Assembly: GCF_016629665.1 (NCBI RefSeq)
Contig: NZ_JAEPRQ010000001.1
Location: 1,116,001 to 1,180,000, forward strand
Source of the DNA: Paracoccus caeni
Lineage (GTDB): Bacteria > Pseudomonadota > Alphaproteobacteria > Rhodobacterales > Rhodobacteraceae
Direction: 5' to 3'
DNA: 64,000 bases
Part shown: one piece after another, positions 10,260 through 18,533 of the stretch
Layout of the letters: each line of letters begins with the position of its first letter
Numbering within the stretch: position 1 is the first letter of the stretch
Notes under the pieces: model-generated
The model's input: the letters and a program-made list of their open reading frames with translations, nothing else
Database searches by the model: none
What the model was told of the DNA's origin: nothing
Program-made: the position numbers and the translations under genes

Positions 10260-11126
10260 TCAGAACCATTGCCCCGATTCCATCAGCCCCAGTTCCAGCA
10301 ATTGCTGGGCGCGCCAGTCGAAGGGTCGGGAATTGCGCCAGACGAAACTGTGGATCGACTCGCGCGATCCCGGATTGGTCACCAGCGCCTTCGCCACCCG
10401 GAAAGACGCGATTGCCGCCGTCAGATTGTGGTGCCAGGGGCAGGAATAGGTGTTGTATTCCTCGATATTGAAGCGGTGATCGGGGGTGATGCGCAAATTC
10501 TGGGTGCTGCGGAACAGCGCGATACGGTCGATGCGGCGGCGGTCGGCGGGCAGATGTTCCTCGAACCGCCAGCGTAATCCGCCGTGGAAATTCAACTGCC
10601 GCTCCAGATGTACGCCGTCGGGGCCGGGACGACCTAGCGCGAAATAGCCGGTGCTGTCGAACATCGCGGAATCAAGGCTGATCGCGTCGGGGTAGACGGC
10701 CAGATCCGGGGCGTAAAGGTCGATAACATAGGTCAGCATCGCCGCCCGCCGTTCCTCGACATGGAAGCTCAGCAATTCGCCGATACTGCGGCTTTCCGAG
10801 AAGGGGAAGAACAGAAACTCGGCATTGTAGCAGTAATATAGCCATGTGCCGGGCGGCACCGCCTCGATCACCGCATTGACCGCGCCGGTATGGGCATCGG
10901 GCTGGCGCGTGTCCCAGATGACGTTGGTGACAAGGGGGGAAAGATCGTCGGGGATCGGCACCGGCTCGGGCGAGAGGGCAAGAATATGGCGAAAGCCAAG
11001 TGCTGCGTGATGCGCCAATGTCTCGGCGATCGCCTTTGCATCCTCGATCAGGATCAGGGCTAACGGCCCGCGCGACAACGCCTCGGGCCGTTTGTCCAGA
11101 AAATGCCTGAGCGAGGGCGTGGTCAC
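10260..11126 (-). CDS. Glycosyltransferase-like protein of unknown function
   Basis: 288 residues. The first 70 residues ([28 protein letters not shown]) look like the start of family 2/92-type glycosyltransferases, where an invitation such as 'EW..YH..LGFDH' precedes a nucleotide-binding site. [17 protein letters not shown] near residue 95 occupies the position of the usual D-x-D metal motif, but the acids are replaced by C-Y-N. The C-terminal part ([21 protein letters not shown]) has no feature I recognise. It may be a degenerate or non-metal enzyme. It overlaps the next gene upstream by four bases, so the two are probably co-translated. Confidence 0.5.
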   Translation of the reverse strand: MTTPSLRHFLDKRPEALSRGPLALILIEDAKAIAETLAHHAALGFRHILALSPEPVPIPDDLSPLVTNVIWDTRQPDAHTGAVNAVIEAVPPGTWLYYCYNAEFLFFPFSESRSIGELLSFHVEERRAAMLTYVIDLYAPDLAVYPDAISLDSAMFDSTGYFALGRPGPDGVHLERQLNFHGGLRWRFEEHLPADRRRIDRIALFRSTQNLRITPDHRFNIEEYNTYSCPWHHNLTAAIASFRVAKALVTNPGSRESIHSFVWRNSRPFDWRAQQLLELGLMESGQWF

Positions 11127-11812
11127 TGCATCACGGCCTTGACCTGATCCAGTGCCGAGCGCAGCAGATCGGGATTGTTGCCCGCACTTTGGATCAACCG
11201 GCGCAGCGTGGCCTTTTGCGTTTCAGGGATTTGCGAGGCGTCGATCAACTCGATCGCGCGGCCTGCATCGAAGCCTTCTGGCGTCAGCAGCGCCTCGATC
11301 TGGCCGGCGGTGGCGGCGGCGGTTGCGGCTTCCTGCGTGGCGGCGGCGGCATCCTGCGCTGCGGTCGCGGCTTCTTCCGCGGCGTCCTGCGTGCCCGAGA
11401 CGATGTCGCCCGCAGCATTGGCTGCGGCATCGGCGGCGCGGTCTGCAGCTTCCAGCGCAGCTTCGGCTGCGGCCTCGGCCTCGGTCGCGGCGACCCCGGC
11501 GGCCTCGACCCCGGCTACTTCGGATGCGCGAACCGCCTCTGCCGCAGCATCGGCGGCCATGGCAGCGGCGTCGGCAGCGGCATCCGCCGCAGCGCCCGCG
11601 GCCTCGGTCGTCGCAGCATCATCATCGGCTTCGGTCACCGCAGGTTCTTCGGCAGAAGTCCCGGCGGGCGCTTCCGGCGCGGCAGTCTCGGGAGTGGCGG
11701 TCTCGGGCGTGGAAGGGGCCTCGGCGCCGTCAGTGGCGGGCTGATTCTGCCACCACCACCAGCCGCCAATTGCAACCGCAAGAATCACGAGCAGGGAAAA
11801 CAGCTTGCGCAT
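11123..11812 (-). CDS. Alanine-rich single-pass membrane protein, function unknown
   Basis: 229 residues. MRKLF then a hydrophobic helix at about 5-17 ending in GGWWWWQ suggests an N-terminal anchor with the rest in the periplasm. Residues about 20-170 are extremely rich in Ala, Glu, Asp and Thr, with repeated AADAAA, EAAxAA and AATAA units predicted to be helical or coiled coil. The last 55 residues ([39 protein letters not shown]) look like a small folded helical domain. The start at 11812 follows TTGGAG; an upstream in-frame ATG at 11896 would add 28 unlikely residues. Stop overlaps the glycosyltransferase-like gene by four bases. Confidence 0.7.
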   Translation of the reverse strand: MRKLFSLLVILAVAIGGWWWWQNQPATDGAEAPSTPETATPETAAPEAPAGTSAEEPAVTEADDDAATTEAAGAAADAAADAAAMAADAAAEAVRASEVAGVEAAGVAATEAEAAAEAALEAADRAADAAANAAGDIVSGTQDAAEEAATAAQDAAAATQEAATAAATAGQIEALLTPEGFDAGRAIELIDASQIPETQKATLRRLIQSAGNNPDLLRSALDQVKAVMQ

Positions 11813-11962
11813 CGGGACGAATTCTCCAAGAAACCGGTTCACATCGTCTATCGCACAGGGGCGCGCCCCGGAAAAGCGGTTCGACGTTCCGAACATGGTC
11901 CGGAACGTGGCCAGATTGTCGCGTTAACCTTTATTGAGCGACTGATTCGACTTCAAATCCGG

Positions 11963-11990
11963 TTGAACTACCCGGCTTCTGCGCTTATTT
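11963..11990 (+). promoter_or_regulatory. Possible infC promoter
   Basis: TTGAAC at 11963-11968 and TTATTT at 11985-11990, 16 bases apart, lie 39 bases before the infC start. The -10 match is weak, so this is only a candidate. Confidence 0.35.
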
Positions 11991-12028
11991 TCCGTCTATT
12001 CCAAAAAGGCTATCAAAGGAGCAACGCC

Positions 12029-12568
12029 ATAGCCCGTCGACCGCACAACGCACCGCCCACCCGTGACACCGGCCCCCGCGTCAATGAACGCATCCGTGTG
12101 TCCGAAATCCGCCTGATCGGCCCTGATGGAGAGAATGTCGGCGTCGTGCCGCCCTCCGTGGGTTTGCAGATGGCCGTAGATGCCGGGCTGGATCTGGTCG
12201 AGATTTCGCCGAACGCGACCCCTCCGGTCTGCAAGGTCATGGACCTCGGCAAATTCAAATACGAACAGCAAAAACGTGAAGCCGAAGCGCGCAAGAAGCA
12301 AAAGATCATCGAGATCAAGGAGATCAAGTTCCGTCCGGGGACCGATACCCATGACTACGATGTCAAGATGCGCAGCGTGGTGAAGTTTCTGGAAGGCGGC
12401 GACAAGGTAAAGGTGACCTTGCGCTTCCGTGGCCGCGAAATGGCCCACCAGGATCTGGGGCTGGAACTTCTGAACCGGGTCAGGGATGATATCGGTGAAT
12501 TGGGCAAGATTGAATCGATGCCCAAGCTGGAAGGCCGCCAGATGGTGATGATGATCTCGCCCCGCTAA
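12029..12568 (+). CDS. infC: Translation initiation factor IF-3, non-canonical ATA start
   Basis: IF-3 binds the 30S subunit and checks start-codon and initiator-tRNA pairing. The translated product (179 residues) contains the family blocks [59 protein letters not shown] and [14 protein letters not shown]. There is no ATG, GTG or TTG near the expected N-terminus; the codon that fits is ATA at 12029-12031, seven bases after AAAGGAG (12015-12021). IF-3 genes are known for rare start codons (AUU in E. coli), which lets IF-3 repress its own translation. The frame is open far upstream, but that sequence is not IF-3-like. A terminator follows at 12596. Confidence 0.93.
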   Translation: MARRPHNAPPTRDTGPRVNERIRVSEIRLIGPDGENVGVVPPSVGLQMAVDAGLDLVEISPNATPPVCKVMDLGKFKYEQQKREAEARKKQKIIEIKEIKFRPGTDTHDYDVKMRSVVKFLEGGDKVKVTLRFRGREMAHQDLGLELLNRVRDDIGELGKIESMPKLEGRQMVMMISPR

Positions 12569-12595
12569 GGCGGTTCGCGACATCGGAGACGACCG

Positions 12596-12630
12596 GGCCG
12601 CGCTGGCATAAGCCGCGCGGCCTTTGCTTT
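12596..12630 (+). terminator. Terminator after infC
   Basis: Perfect 8-bp arms GGCCGCGC (12596-12603) and GCGCGGCC (12615-12622) around an 11-base loop, then TTTGCTTT. It ends 10 bases before the dut start codon and overlaps the region just upstream of the dut ribosome-binding site (GAGGGA, 12631-12636). Confidence 0.7.
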
Positions 12631-12640
12631 GAGGGAACAT

Positions 12641-13111
12641 ATGCAAGACACGCCACGTATCAGGATCAAGCGCCTGCCGGAATCCGATCACGACCAACCC
12701 TTGCTCGCCTATGCAACACCGGGCGCGGCAGGTGCCGATCTGCGCGCGAATTTCCCCGCAGCTTCGCGGGACGGTGTGACGCTGGAACCCGGTCAGCGGG
12801 CGTTGATCCCGACAGGTCTGGTGCTGGAGATCCCGGAAGGCTGGGAGGTGCAGATCCGCCCCCGTTCGGGCCTTGCACTGAAGCATGGTATCGGCCTGCC
12901 GAACAGTCCTGGCACCATCGATTGCGATTATCGCGGCCCCCTGGGCGTGATCCTGATCAATCTGGGGCAGGAGCCTTTTCTGGTCACGCATGGCGAGCGT
13001 ATCGCCCAGATGGTCGTCGCTCGCGCACCGCAAGCCGTCTTCGAGGAAGTAACCGAGGTCAGCGAGACCGCTCGTGGCGCAGGCGGTTTCGGGTCCACGG
13101 GACGCGGCTGA
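12641..13111 (+). CDS. dut: Deoxyuridine 5'-triphosphate nucleotidohydrolase (dUTPase)
   Basis: 156 residues, a normal length for trimeric dUTPase, which hydrolyses dUTP to dUMP and so feeds thymidylate synthesis. All five motifs are visible: [42 protein letters not shown] and the C-terminal [12 protein letters not shown] arm. The start is ATG 12641 after GAGGGA; upstream in-frame codons belong to the terminator. The stop overlaps the next start (TGATG). Confidence 0.97.
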   Translation: MQDTPRIRIKRLPESDHDQPLLAYATPGAAGADLRANFPAASRDGVTLEPGQRALIPTGLVLEIPEGWEVQIRPRSGLALKHGIGLPNSPGTIDCDYRGPLGVILINLGQEPFLVTHGERIAQMVVARAPQAVFEEVTEVSETARGAGGFGSTGRG

Positions 13112-14163
13112 TGTCCGGTCTGGCGCTGCTGCTGGTTGTCGGGGCGGCGGGGCTGTTTTTCGGCCTGCCGCGCCGGTTGATCGCAGCGGTGCTGGCGCTG
13201 ATCTGGCTGGCCATCGTTCTGCTGCATCTGACCTCGCCGCAAGCGGGGGCGATGTTTGGTGGTTCCCTACGAGGCTGGCTGTTCGGCGGGGTGTTGGCAG
13301 TACTGGTCGTTGCATATCGCGTGGGTCTTGGCTGGCTTCGCCGCAATGCGATTGCCGGGCAAGAACCGCCTCAACAAGCTGCCGATACCGGCCTGACCGA
13401 TCCCGAGCTTGACCGCTACGCCCGCCATCTGGTGCTGCGCGAAATCGGCGGGCCGGGGCAGATGAAGCTGCGGCAGGCGAAGGTGCTGGTCGTTGGGGCT
13501 GGCGGGCTTGGCGCGCCGGTCTGCCTTTATCTCGCGGCGGCGGGTGTGGGGCGGATCACGGTCAGCGATGGCGATACGGTCAGCGTCTCGAACCTCCAAC
13601 GGCAGGTGATCTTCCAGACCCGCCAGCGTGGTGAGATGAAGGCCGATGCTGCCGCCGCGAACATGGCCGACCTGAACCCTCACGTTGAGATTACGCCCGT
13701 TACCCGCGCGCTGACCGACACCGATCTGCCGCTGATCGCTGGGCATGATCTGGTCCTTGACGGCACCGACAGTTTCGCCACCCGCGATCTGGTGAACCGG
13801 CTTTGCGTCGAAGCCGAAGTGCCGCTGCTCTCCGGGTCCATCGCGCAGTGGGAGGGGCAGGTGACGCTTTACGATCCAGCCCGTGGCGCGCCCTGTCTGG
13901 CCTGCATCTTTCCCGAACCGCCAGCCCCCGGCCTTGCCCCCGCCTGCGCCGAGGCGGGTGTCGTTGGTCCGCTTCCCGGCGTCATCGGCAGCATGATGGC
14001 GCTTGAGGCGATCAAGCATCTGACCGGCGCGGGGCAGGGGCTGGCCGGGCGGCTGCTGCTGTTTGACGGGCTTTACGGCGAAACCCGGATGATCGGAATT
14101 TCCCGACGCGCGAATTGCCCGGTTTGCGGATCGGCTCTGGAAGCTACCCCGAAAGCCACATAG
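13111..14163 (+). CDS. moeB: ThiF/MoeB/HesA-family adenylyltransferase with N-terminal membrane helices
   Basis: 350 residues. Residues about 90-345 form an E1-like adenylating domain: nucleotide loop VVGAGGLGAPVCLYLAAAGVG, ISNLQ-type segment VSVSNLQRQVIFQ, DGTDSFATR, the zinc CxxC pairs CLAC and CPVC, and a cysteine in PACAEAGVVGPLPG. It should activate a sulfur-carrier protein such as MoaD for molybdopterin or a ThiS-like carrier. The unusual part is residues 1-75, with two or three hydrophobic helices (LALLLVVGAAGLFFGL; LIAAVLALIWLAIVLLHL; LFGGVLAVLVVAYRVGL). The start at 13111 overlaps the dut stop. moeB versus a thiF-type partner is not settled by sequence alone. Confidence 0.85.
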   Translation: MSGLALLLVVGAAGLFFGLPRRLIAAVLALIWLAIVLLHLTSPQAGAMFGGSLRGWLFGGVLAVLVVAYRVGLGWLRRNAIAGQEPPQQAADTGLTDPELDRYARHLVLREIGGPGQMKLRQAKVLVVGAGGLGAPVCLYLAAAGVGRITVSDGDTVSVSNLQRQVIFQTRQRGEMKADAAAANMADLNPHVEITPVTRALTDTDLPLIAGHDLVLDGTDSFATRDLVNRLCVEAEVPLLSGSIAQWEGQVTLYDPARGAPCLACIFPEPPAPGLAPACAEAGVVGPLPGVIGSMMALEAIKHLTGAGQGLAGRLLLFDGLYGETRMIGISRRANCPVCGSALEATPKAT

Positions 14164-14191
14164 GTTTCCGGCAACCGAAAGGATTGCCGCG

Positions 14192-16216
14192 ATGAACCCA
14201 GAACTGACGCAATGGACCGGCCCGGAAGGCCTTCCCCGCTTCGACCTGATCAATGATGCCGATTTCGCCCCTGATTTCGAGGCTGAACTGGCCGCCGCCG
14301 AAGCCGCGATCGAGGCCATCGCCGCCAATCCCGAAGCCCCGAGTTTCGAAAATACCGTCGCCGCGCTGGAAACGGTCGAGGATCGTCTGAACCGGCTGCT
14401 GTCGATCTTCTACAACCTCTCTGGCGTCGACTCGAACCCGGCCCGGCAAGAGTTGCAGCGCAAATTCGCCCCCGTGTTGGCCGATTACGGCAGCCGCGTG
14501 AACATGGACCCGCGCCTTTACGCGCGTGTCGCCGCTGTATGGGAACAGGCGGACAGCCTTGCCCCTGAGGATCGCCGGATCACCGAACTGACGCTTCGCA
14601 ATCTGAAACGTGCAGGCGCTGGCCTGACCGGCGAGGCGCGCGACCGCATGGCCCAGATCAGCGCCCGTCGCGCCGTGCTGACCACGCAATTCTCGCAGAA
14701 CGTGCTGACGGATGAGCGGGATTATGTCCTGCCCATCGCTGATGACCGACTGGCAGGCTTGCCCGACTGGCTGGTTCGCTCGATGCGGGCGGCGGCGAAG
14801 GAACGTGGGCTTGATGGGCAGATCGTGACGCTGAATCGGTCGCTGATCGTGCCGTTTCTGGAATATTCCGAGGATCGGGCGCTGCGCGAGGTGGCGTTCA
14901 AGGCATGGACCGCGCGCGGCTCGGGGCAGGGCGCGGGGGGAGAGGCGACCGACAACCTGCCGCTGATCGCCGAAATCCTTGCGCTGCGGAATGAACGGGC
15001 AAGGCTTCTGGGCTATCCCGATTACGCCGCCTACCGGCTGGAGCCGGAAATGGCGGGCACGGCAGAACGGGTCGAGGATCTGCTGATGCAGGTCTGGGAG
15101 CCCGCCACCCGCCGCGCCGCCGAGGATCAGGAAAAGCTGACCGCGATGCTGCGCGACGATGGCGTCAATGGCGCGCTCGAGCCGTGGGATTGGCGCTTCT
15201 ACGCAGAAAAGCTGCGGGCGCGCGAACATGATTTCGATGCGGCGGTGGTCAAACCCTACCTGACGCTGGACGCGATGCTGGGCGCGGTTTTCGACGTGGC
15301 GCACAGGCTGTTCGGGTTGGAGTTCCAGCCGTTCACCGCGCCTTTGTGGGCACCGGATGTTCGGGCGTGGCGGGTGACGCGCGGCGGCAAGCTGATGGCG
15401 ATCTTCGTCGGAGATTATTTCGCGCGGCCGACCAAACGTTCCGGCGCATGGTGCTCCACCCTGCAAGGCCAGCACAAGATCGGCGAGGGGCAGCGGCCTA
15501 TCGTCGTCAATGTCTGCAACTTCACCCCGCCCGAGGAACCGGGCGCGCCCGCCTTCCTGTCATGGGACGATGCGCGGACGCTGTTTCACGAATTCGGCCA
15601 TGCGACGCATCATATCCTGTCGGATGTGACCTGGCCCTCGATCTCGGGGACATCGGTGGCGCTGGATTTCGTGGAACTGCCCAGCCAGCTTTACGAACAT
15701 TGGCTGGAACAGCCGCAGGTGCTGGACGCCCATGCGCGGCACTATGAAACCGGAGAGCCGCTGCCTGCCGATCTGCGCGACCGTCTGCTGGCCGCGGGCA
15801 AGGCGGATGCGGGGTTCGGAACGACCGAATATCTGGAAAGCGCGCTGGTCGATCTGGCCTTCCATCGGGGTGCGCCTGCGACGGATGCAATGGCGAAACA
15901 GGCCGCGGTGCTGGACGCCCTGAACGCCCCGCCCGCGATTCCAATGCGCCATGCAACGCCGCATTTTGCCCATGTTTTCAGCGGCGAAGGCTATGCGAGC
16001 GGCTATTACAGCTATATGTGGTCGGAAGTGATGGACGCCGACGCTTTTGCGGCGTTTGAAGAAACCGGCGACATCTTCGACCCGGAAACGGCAAGGCGGC
16101 TGGAGCAGACGATCCTGTCCAAAGGCGGATCTTCGCCTGCTGACGAACTTTGGATCGCCTTCAGGGAACGCATGCCGGGGGTCGATGCGTTGCTGAGAGG
16201 GCGCGGTCTGATCTGA
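14192..16216 (+). CDS. M3-family zinc oligopeptidase (Dcp/oligopeptidase A type)
   Basis: A 674-residue thimet-oligopeptidase-family enzyme that degrades short peptides in the cytoplasm. The HEXXH zinc motif is H466-E-F-G-H470 in TLFHEFGHATHH, with the third ligand in the following SGTSVALDFVELPSQLYEHW block. The SGT...DFVE.PSQ..EHW pattern leans to peptidyl-dipeptidase Dcp rather than oligopeptidase A. No signal peptide is present. It starts 28 bases after moeB, with AACCGAAAGGATTG upstream. Confidence 0.92.
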   Translation: MNPELTQWTGPEGLPRFDLINDADFAPDFEAELAAAEAAIEAIAANPEAPSFENTVAALETVEDRLNRLLSIFYNLSGVDSNPARQELQRKFAPVLADYGSRVNMDPRLYARVAAVWEQADSLAPEDRRITELTLRNLKRAGAGLTGEARDRMAQISARRAVLTTQFSQNVLTDERDYVLPIADDRLAGLPDWLVRSMRAAAKERGLDGQIVTLNRSLIVPFLEYSEDRALREVAFKAWTARGSGQGAGGEATDNLPLIAEILALRNERARLLGYPDYAAYRLEPEMAGTAERVEDLLMQVWEPATRRAAEDQEKLTAMLRDDGVNGALEPWDWRFYAEKLRAREHDFDAAVVKPYLTLDAMLGAVFDVAHRLFGLEFQPFTAPLWAPDVRAWRVTRGGKLMAIFVGDYFARPTKRSGAWCSTLQGQHKIGEGQRPIVVNVCNFTPPEEPGAPAFLSWDDARTLFHEFGHATHHILSDVTWPSISGTSVALDFVELPSQLYEHWLEQPQVLDAHARHYETGEPLPADLRDRLLAAGKADAGFGTTEYLESALVDLAFHRGAPATDAMAKQAAVLDALNAPPAIPMRHATPHFAHVFSGEGYASGYYSYMWSEVMDADAFAAFEETGDIFDPETARRLEQTILSKGGSSPADELWIAFRERMPGVDALLRGRGLI

Positions 16217-16246
16217 CCGGCTCTTCTCTGCAGGGAGACGGAAGAT

Positions 16247-16627
16247 ATGAAGATCAGAAGGCGGCTTATGGTGCTTTCTACATTGGCAATTGCCGCCTGT
16301 GTGCCCGAGTCCGCCGAGGACAGCATGGCAGGACCAAGCGATTCGACGCTGCCGGTCGTTGACGGGGTCTATAATCTGGATGCTGCCGAATGCGGCAATC
16401 AGAACTCGATGACCCGGCTGCGGGTGCAGGGCGATACGTTCCGCTTTTACGAATCGGAATGCACCTTTGGCCGCAAGGGCGGTCAGCCGAATGCGTCCGA
16501 AGGCACGCTGATGTGTCTGGGGGAAGGCCAGCGCTTCAACCGCGATATTCGGATGGAAGCGCAGGCGAATGTTCTGCGCATTATCGAGAATGATGCGAAG
16601 CTGGATTATTCCCGCTGTCCCGCCTGA
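16247..16627 (+). CDS. Small lipoprotein, function unknown
   Basis: 126 residues. MKIRRRLMVLSTLAIAAC is a short signal with a lipobox (I-A-A-C), so lipidation at C18 is expected. The mature part has four cysteines (AAECGNQNS, ESECTF, MCLGEG, SRCPA), likely two disulfides, and resembles small periplasmic META/MliC-like beta proteins, though I cannot assign a family. RBS GGGAGA is well spaced. A terminator-like hairpin follows at 16678. Confidence 0.7.
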   Translation: MKIRRRLMVLSTLAIAACVPESAEDSMAGPSDSTLPVVDGVYNLDAAECGNQNSMTRLRVQGDTFRFYESECTFGRKGGQPNASEGTLMCLGEGQRFNRDIRMEAQANVLRIIENDAKLDYSRCPA

Positions 16628-16677
16628 GCGGGCAAGCCCCTATTTCCCGAAAAACCGATGATCCGAACCCACGATGA

Positions 16678-16705
16678 CCGCGCCATGCAAAACGGCGCGG
16701 ATTTT
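16678..16705 (+). terminator. Terminator between convergent genes
   Basis: 7-bp arms CCGCGCC (16678-16684) and GGCGCGG (16694-16700) with a 9-base loop, followed by ATTTTCG. It suits the plus-strand lipoprotein gene. Confidence 0.55.
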
Positions 16706-16719
16706 CGTGTGCATCGGGC

Positions 16720-17325
16720 CTATTCGCGGGTCTCGGTGGCGTCCACGCCCCAGATGCTGGTCTTGGGAACCCAACCGCGCTGCCCGCCGCCCGAGACGCG
16801 GCACCAGTCCAGATTGCATTCGCCAAGGCGCACGATGGCGCCGGATTCGGCCCGTGCGACAACGCCTGAATCCATGTTCGGGCGGCTGCGCAATTCGGCC
16901 ATGTCCTGCGTGATCAGCGCGGTTCGGACGCCCGACAGAAGCGCGTAGTGAATCCAGCCCCCGGCACCGTCCTTGTCCTCGACCCGACGCCAGTGGCCAA
17001 ACTCGGCGACCACGCGCAGCGGCATTCCCGCATGGCGGAAAACCCAGTCGATCCGGTGCGACAGGCTGGGACCGCGCCGGGCGTTCCCCTCGCTGCCCTT
17101 CAGGCTGACATAGCGCGGCAGCGGCAGATTGGTCACCGCCCCTCGGGTGCCTGCCTGTCCTTCGCCCTGAACGCGGGTGATCTGCGCATCCGCCGATTGC
17201 GGAACCTGTTGTTGTTCGACACGCACCTGCGGCGTCTCGGCCCATGCGGTCAATGACGTGCCCAGCATCAGCCCGAATGCCAGTAACGCCGCGGGCAGAT
17301 GCCCGCCTGACTTAAACGACTTCAT
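16720..17325 (-). CDS. Periplasmic SH3-domain protein (SH3_4/DUF1058-like)
   Basis: 201 residues. A signal peptide at 1-30 ends in SLTAWAE. Residues about 85-145 (LPRYVSLKGSEGNARRGPSLSHRIDWVFRHAGMPLRVVAEFGHWRRVEDKDGAGGWIHYALLSG) and about 146-195 (MAELRSRPNMDSGVVARAESGAIVRLGECNLDWCRVSGGGQRGWVPKTSIWG) are two bacterial SH3-type repeats. Such proteins are thought to bind cell-wall peptides; in Rhodobacteraceae similar genes were once mislabelled 'aspartyl-tRNA synthetase'. The start at 17325 was chosen at the signal peptide; the frame extends further up without support. It diverges from the dehydrogenase gene. Confidence 0.8.
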   Translation of the reverse strand: MKSFKSGGHLPAALLAFGLMLGTSLTAWAETPQVRVEQQQVPQSADAQITRVQGEGQAGTRGAVTNLPLPRYVSLKGSEGNARRGPSLSHRIDWVFRHAGMPLRVVAEFGHWRRVEDKDGAGGWIHYALLSGVRTALITQDMAELRSRPNMDSGVVARAESGAIVRLGECNLDWCRVSGGGQRGWVPKTSIWGVDATETRE

Positions 17326-17524
17326 ATAGTCCGTTCCTGTCTTCCCGACCGTCGCCGGCCACCCCTCGCCTCTGTCATCGGGATATTGCGGACGGACCGT
17401 TGAAAATCGGCCCTGCCTGCTATCCCTTGGGACTTGTGCCTGCCCCTCAACGCGGGCAGTTTGCCAAAAGCCGTGCGGCTTTGGAAGTGCGCCGCCGACA
17501 CGAGTTCGAGAAAGTGAGGTTACC

Positions 17525-18526
17525 ATGTCCGGCCTGCAACCTTCACGCCACAAATTGCGCGTCTCGGTCACCCGTCAATTACCCGAGGCGGTCGAAACGC
17601 GCATGAAAGAGCTGTTCGATGTGACGCTGCGCGAGGATGAGCGTCGGTTGAACCGCGAAGAGCTGGTGCGGATGATGCAGGACACCGACGTTCTGGTGCC
17701 GACGGTGACCGATCAGATCGATGCAAACATGCTGGCGCAGGCGGGCGAGCGGTTGAAACTGATCGCGAATTTCGGCGCGGGCGTGGACCATCTTGACGTG
17801 CAGTCGGCCCGGCAGCGCGGCATTCTGGTGTCGAACACGCCCGGCGTCGCGACCGAGGATACCGCCGACATGACGATCGGCCTGATCCTTGCCGTCACCC
17901 GCCGCATTCCTGAAGGTCTGGCCGAGATGCAGGCCGGGCGCTGGCAGGGCTGGTCGCCGACCTCGCATCTGGGCGGGCGCGTCGGCGGGCGGCGTCTGGG
18001 CATTCTGGGCATGGGCCGGATCGGTCAGGCCGTCGCGCGGCGTGCCAATGTTTTCGGCATGCAGGTCCACTACCATAACCGCCGCCGCCTGCGCCCCGAG
18101 ATCGAAGAGGATCTGCAGGCGACCTATTGGGAAAGCCTTGATCAGATGTTGGCGCGGATGGACGTGATCAGCGTCAACGCACCGCATACGCCCTCGACCT
18201 TCCACCTGCTGAATGCGCGGCGGCTGAAGCTGCTGAAGCCAAGCGCGGTTGTCGTGAACACCTCTCGCGGCGAGGTGATCGATGAGAACGCCCTGACCCG
18301 GATGCTGCGCGCGGGCGAGATCGCCGGTGCCGGGCTTGACGTGTTCGAGCATGGGCACGAAATCAATCCGCGCCTTCGCGAACTGCCGAATGTGGTCCTG
18401 CTGCCGCATATGGGCAGCGCCACGATCGAAGGCCGGATGGAGATGGGTGAGAAAGTCATCATCAATATCAAGACCTTTGCCGATGGCCACCGGCCGCCGG
18501 ATCTGGTCGTTCCTTCAATGCTCTAG
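17525..18526 (+). CDS. D-2-hydroxyacid dehydrogenase (glyoxylate/hydroxypyruvate reductase type)
   Basis: 333 residues. The NAD(P)-binding GILGMGRIGQAVARRA lies near residue 160, and the catalytic triad is in NTSRGEVIDE (Arg), GLDVFEHG (Glu) and LLPHMGSAT (His). The sequence resembles alphaproteobacterial glyoxylate reductases that act on glyoxylate or hydroxypyruvate. The ATG at 17525 follows GTGAGG. A transporter of the MFS type starts seven bases after the stop and is probably in the same transcript. Confidence 0.9.
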   Translation: MSGLQPSRHKLRVSVTRQLPEAVETRMKELFDVTLREDERRLNREELVRMMQDTDVLVPTVTDQIDANMLAQAGERLKLIANFGAGVDHLDVQSARQRGILVSNTPGVATEDTADMTIGLILAVTRRIPEGLAEMQAGRWQGWSPTSHLGGRVGGRRLGILGMGRIGQAVARRANVFGMQVHYHNRRRLRPEIEEDLQATYWESLDQMLARMDVISVNAPHTPSTFHLLNARRLKLLKPSAVVVNTSRGEVIDENALTRMLRAGEIAGAGLDVFEHGHEINPRLRELPNVVLLPHMGSATIEGRMEMGEKVIINIKTFADGHRPPDLVVPSML

Positions 18527-18533
18527 GACGGTC

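Noticed and set aside
11189..12028. Long in-frame extension before infC
   Set aside because: The extension reads as Gly/Arg-rich sequence antisense to the alanine-rich gene and does not resemble IF-3. The ribosome-binding site before the ATA start fits the IF-3 N-terminus.
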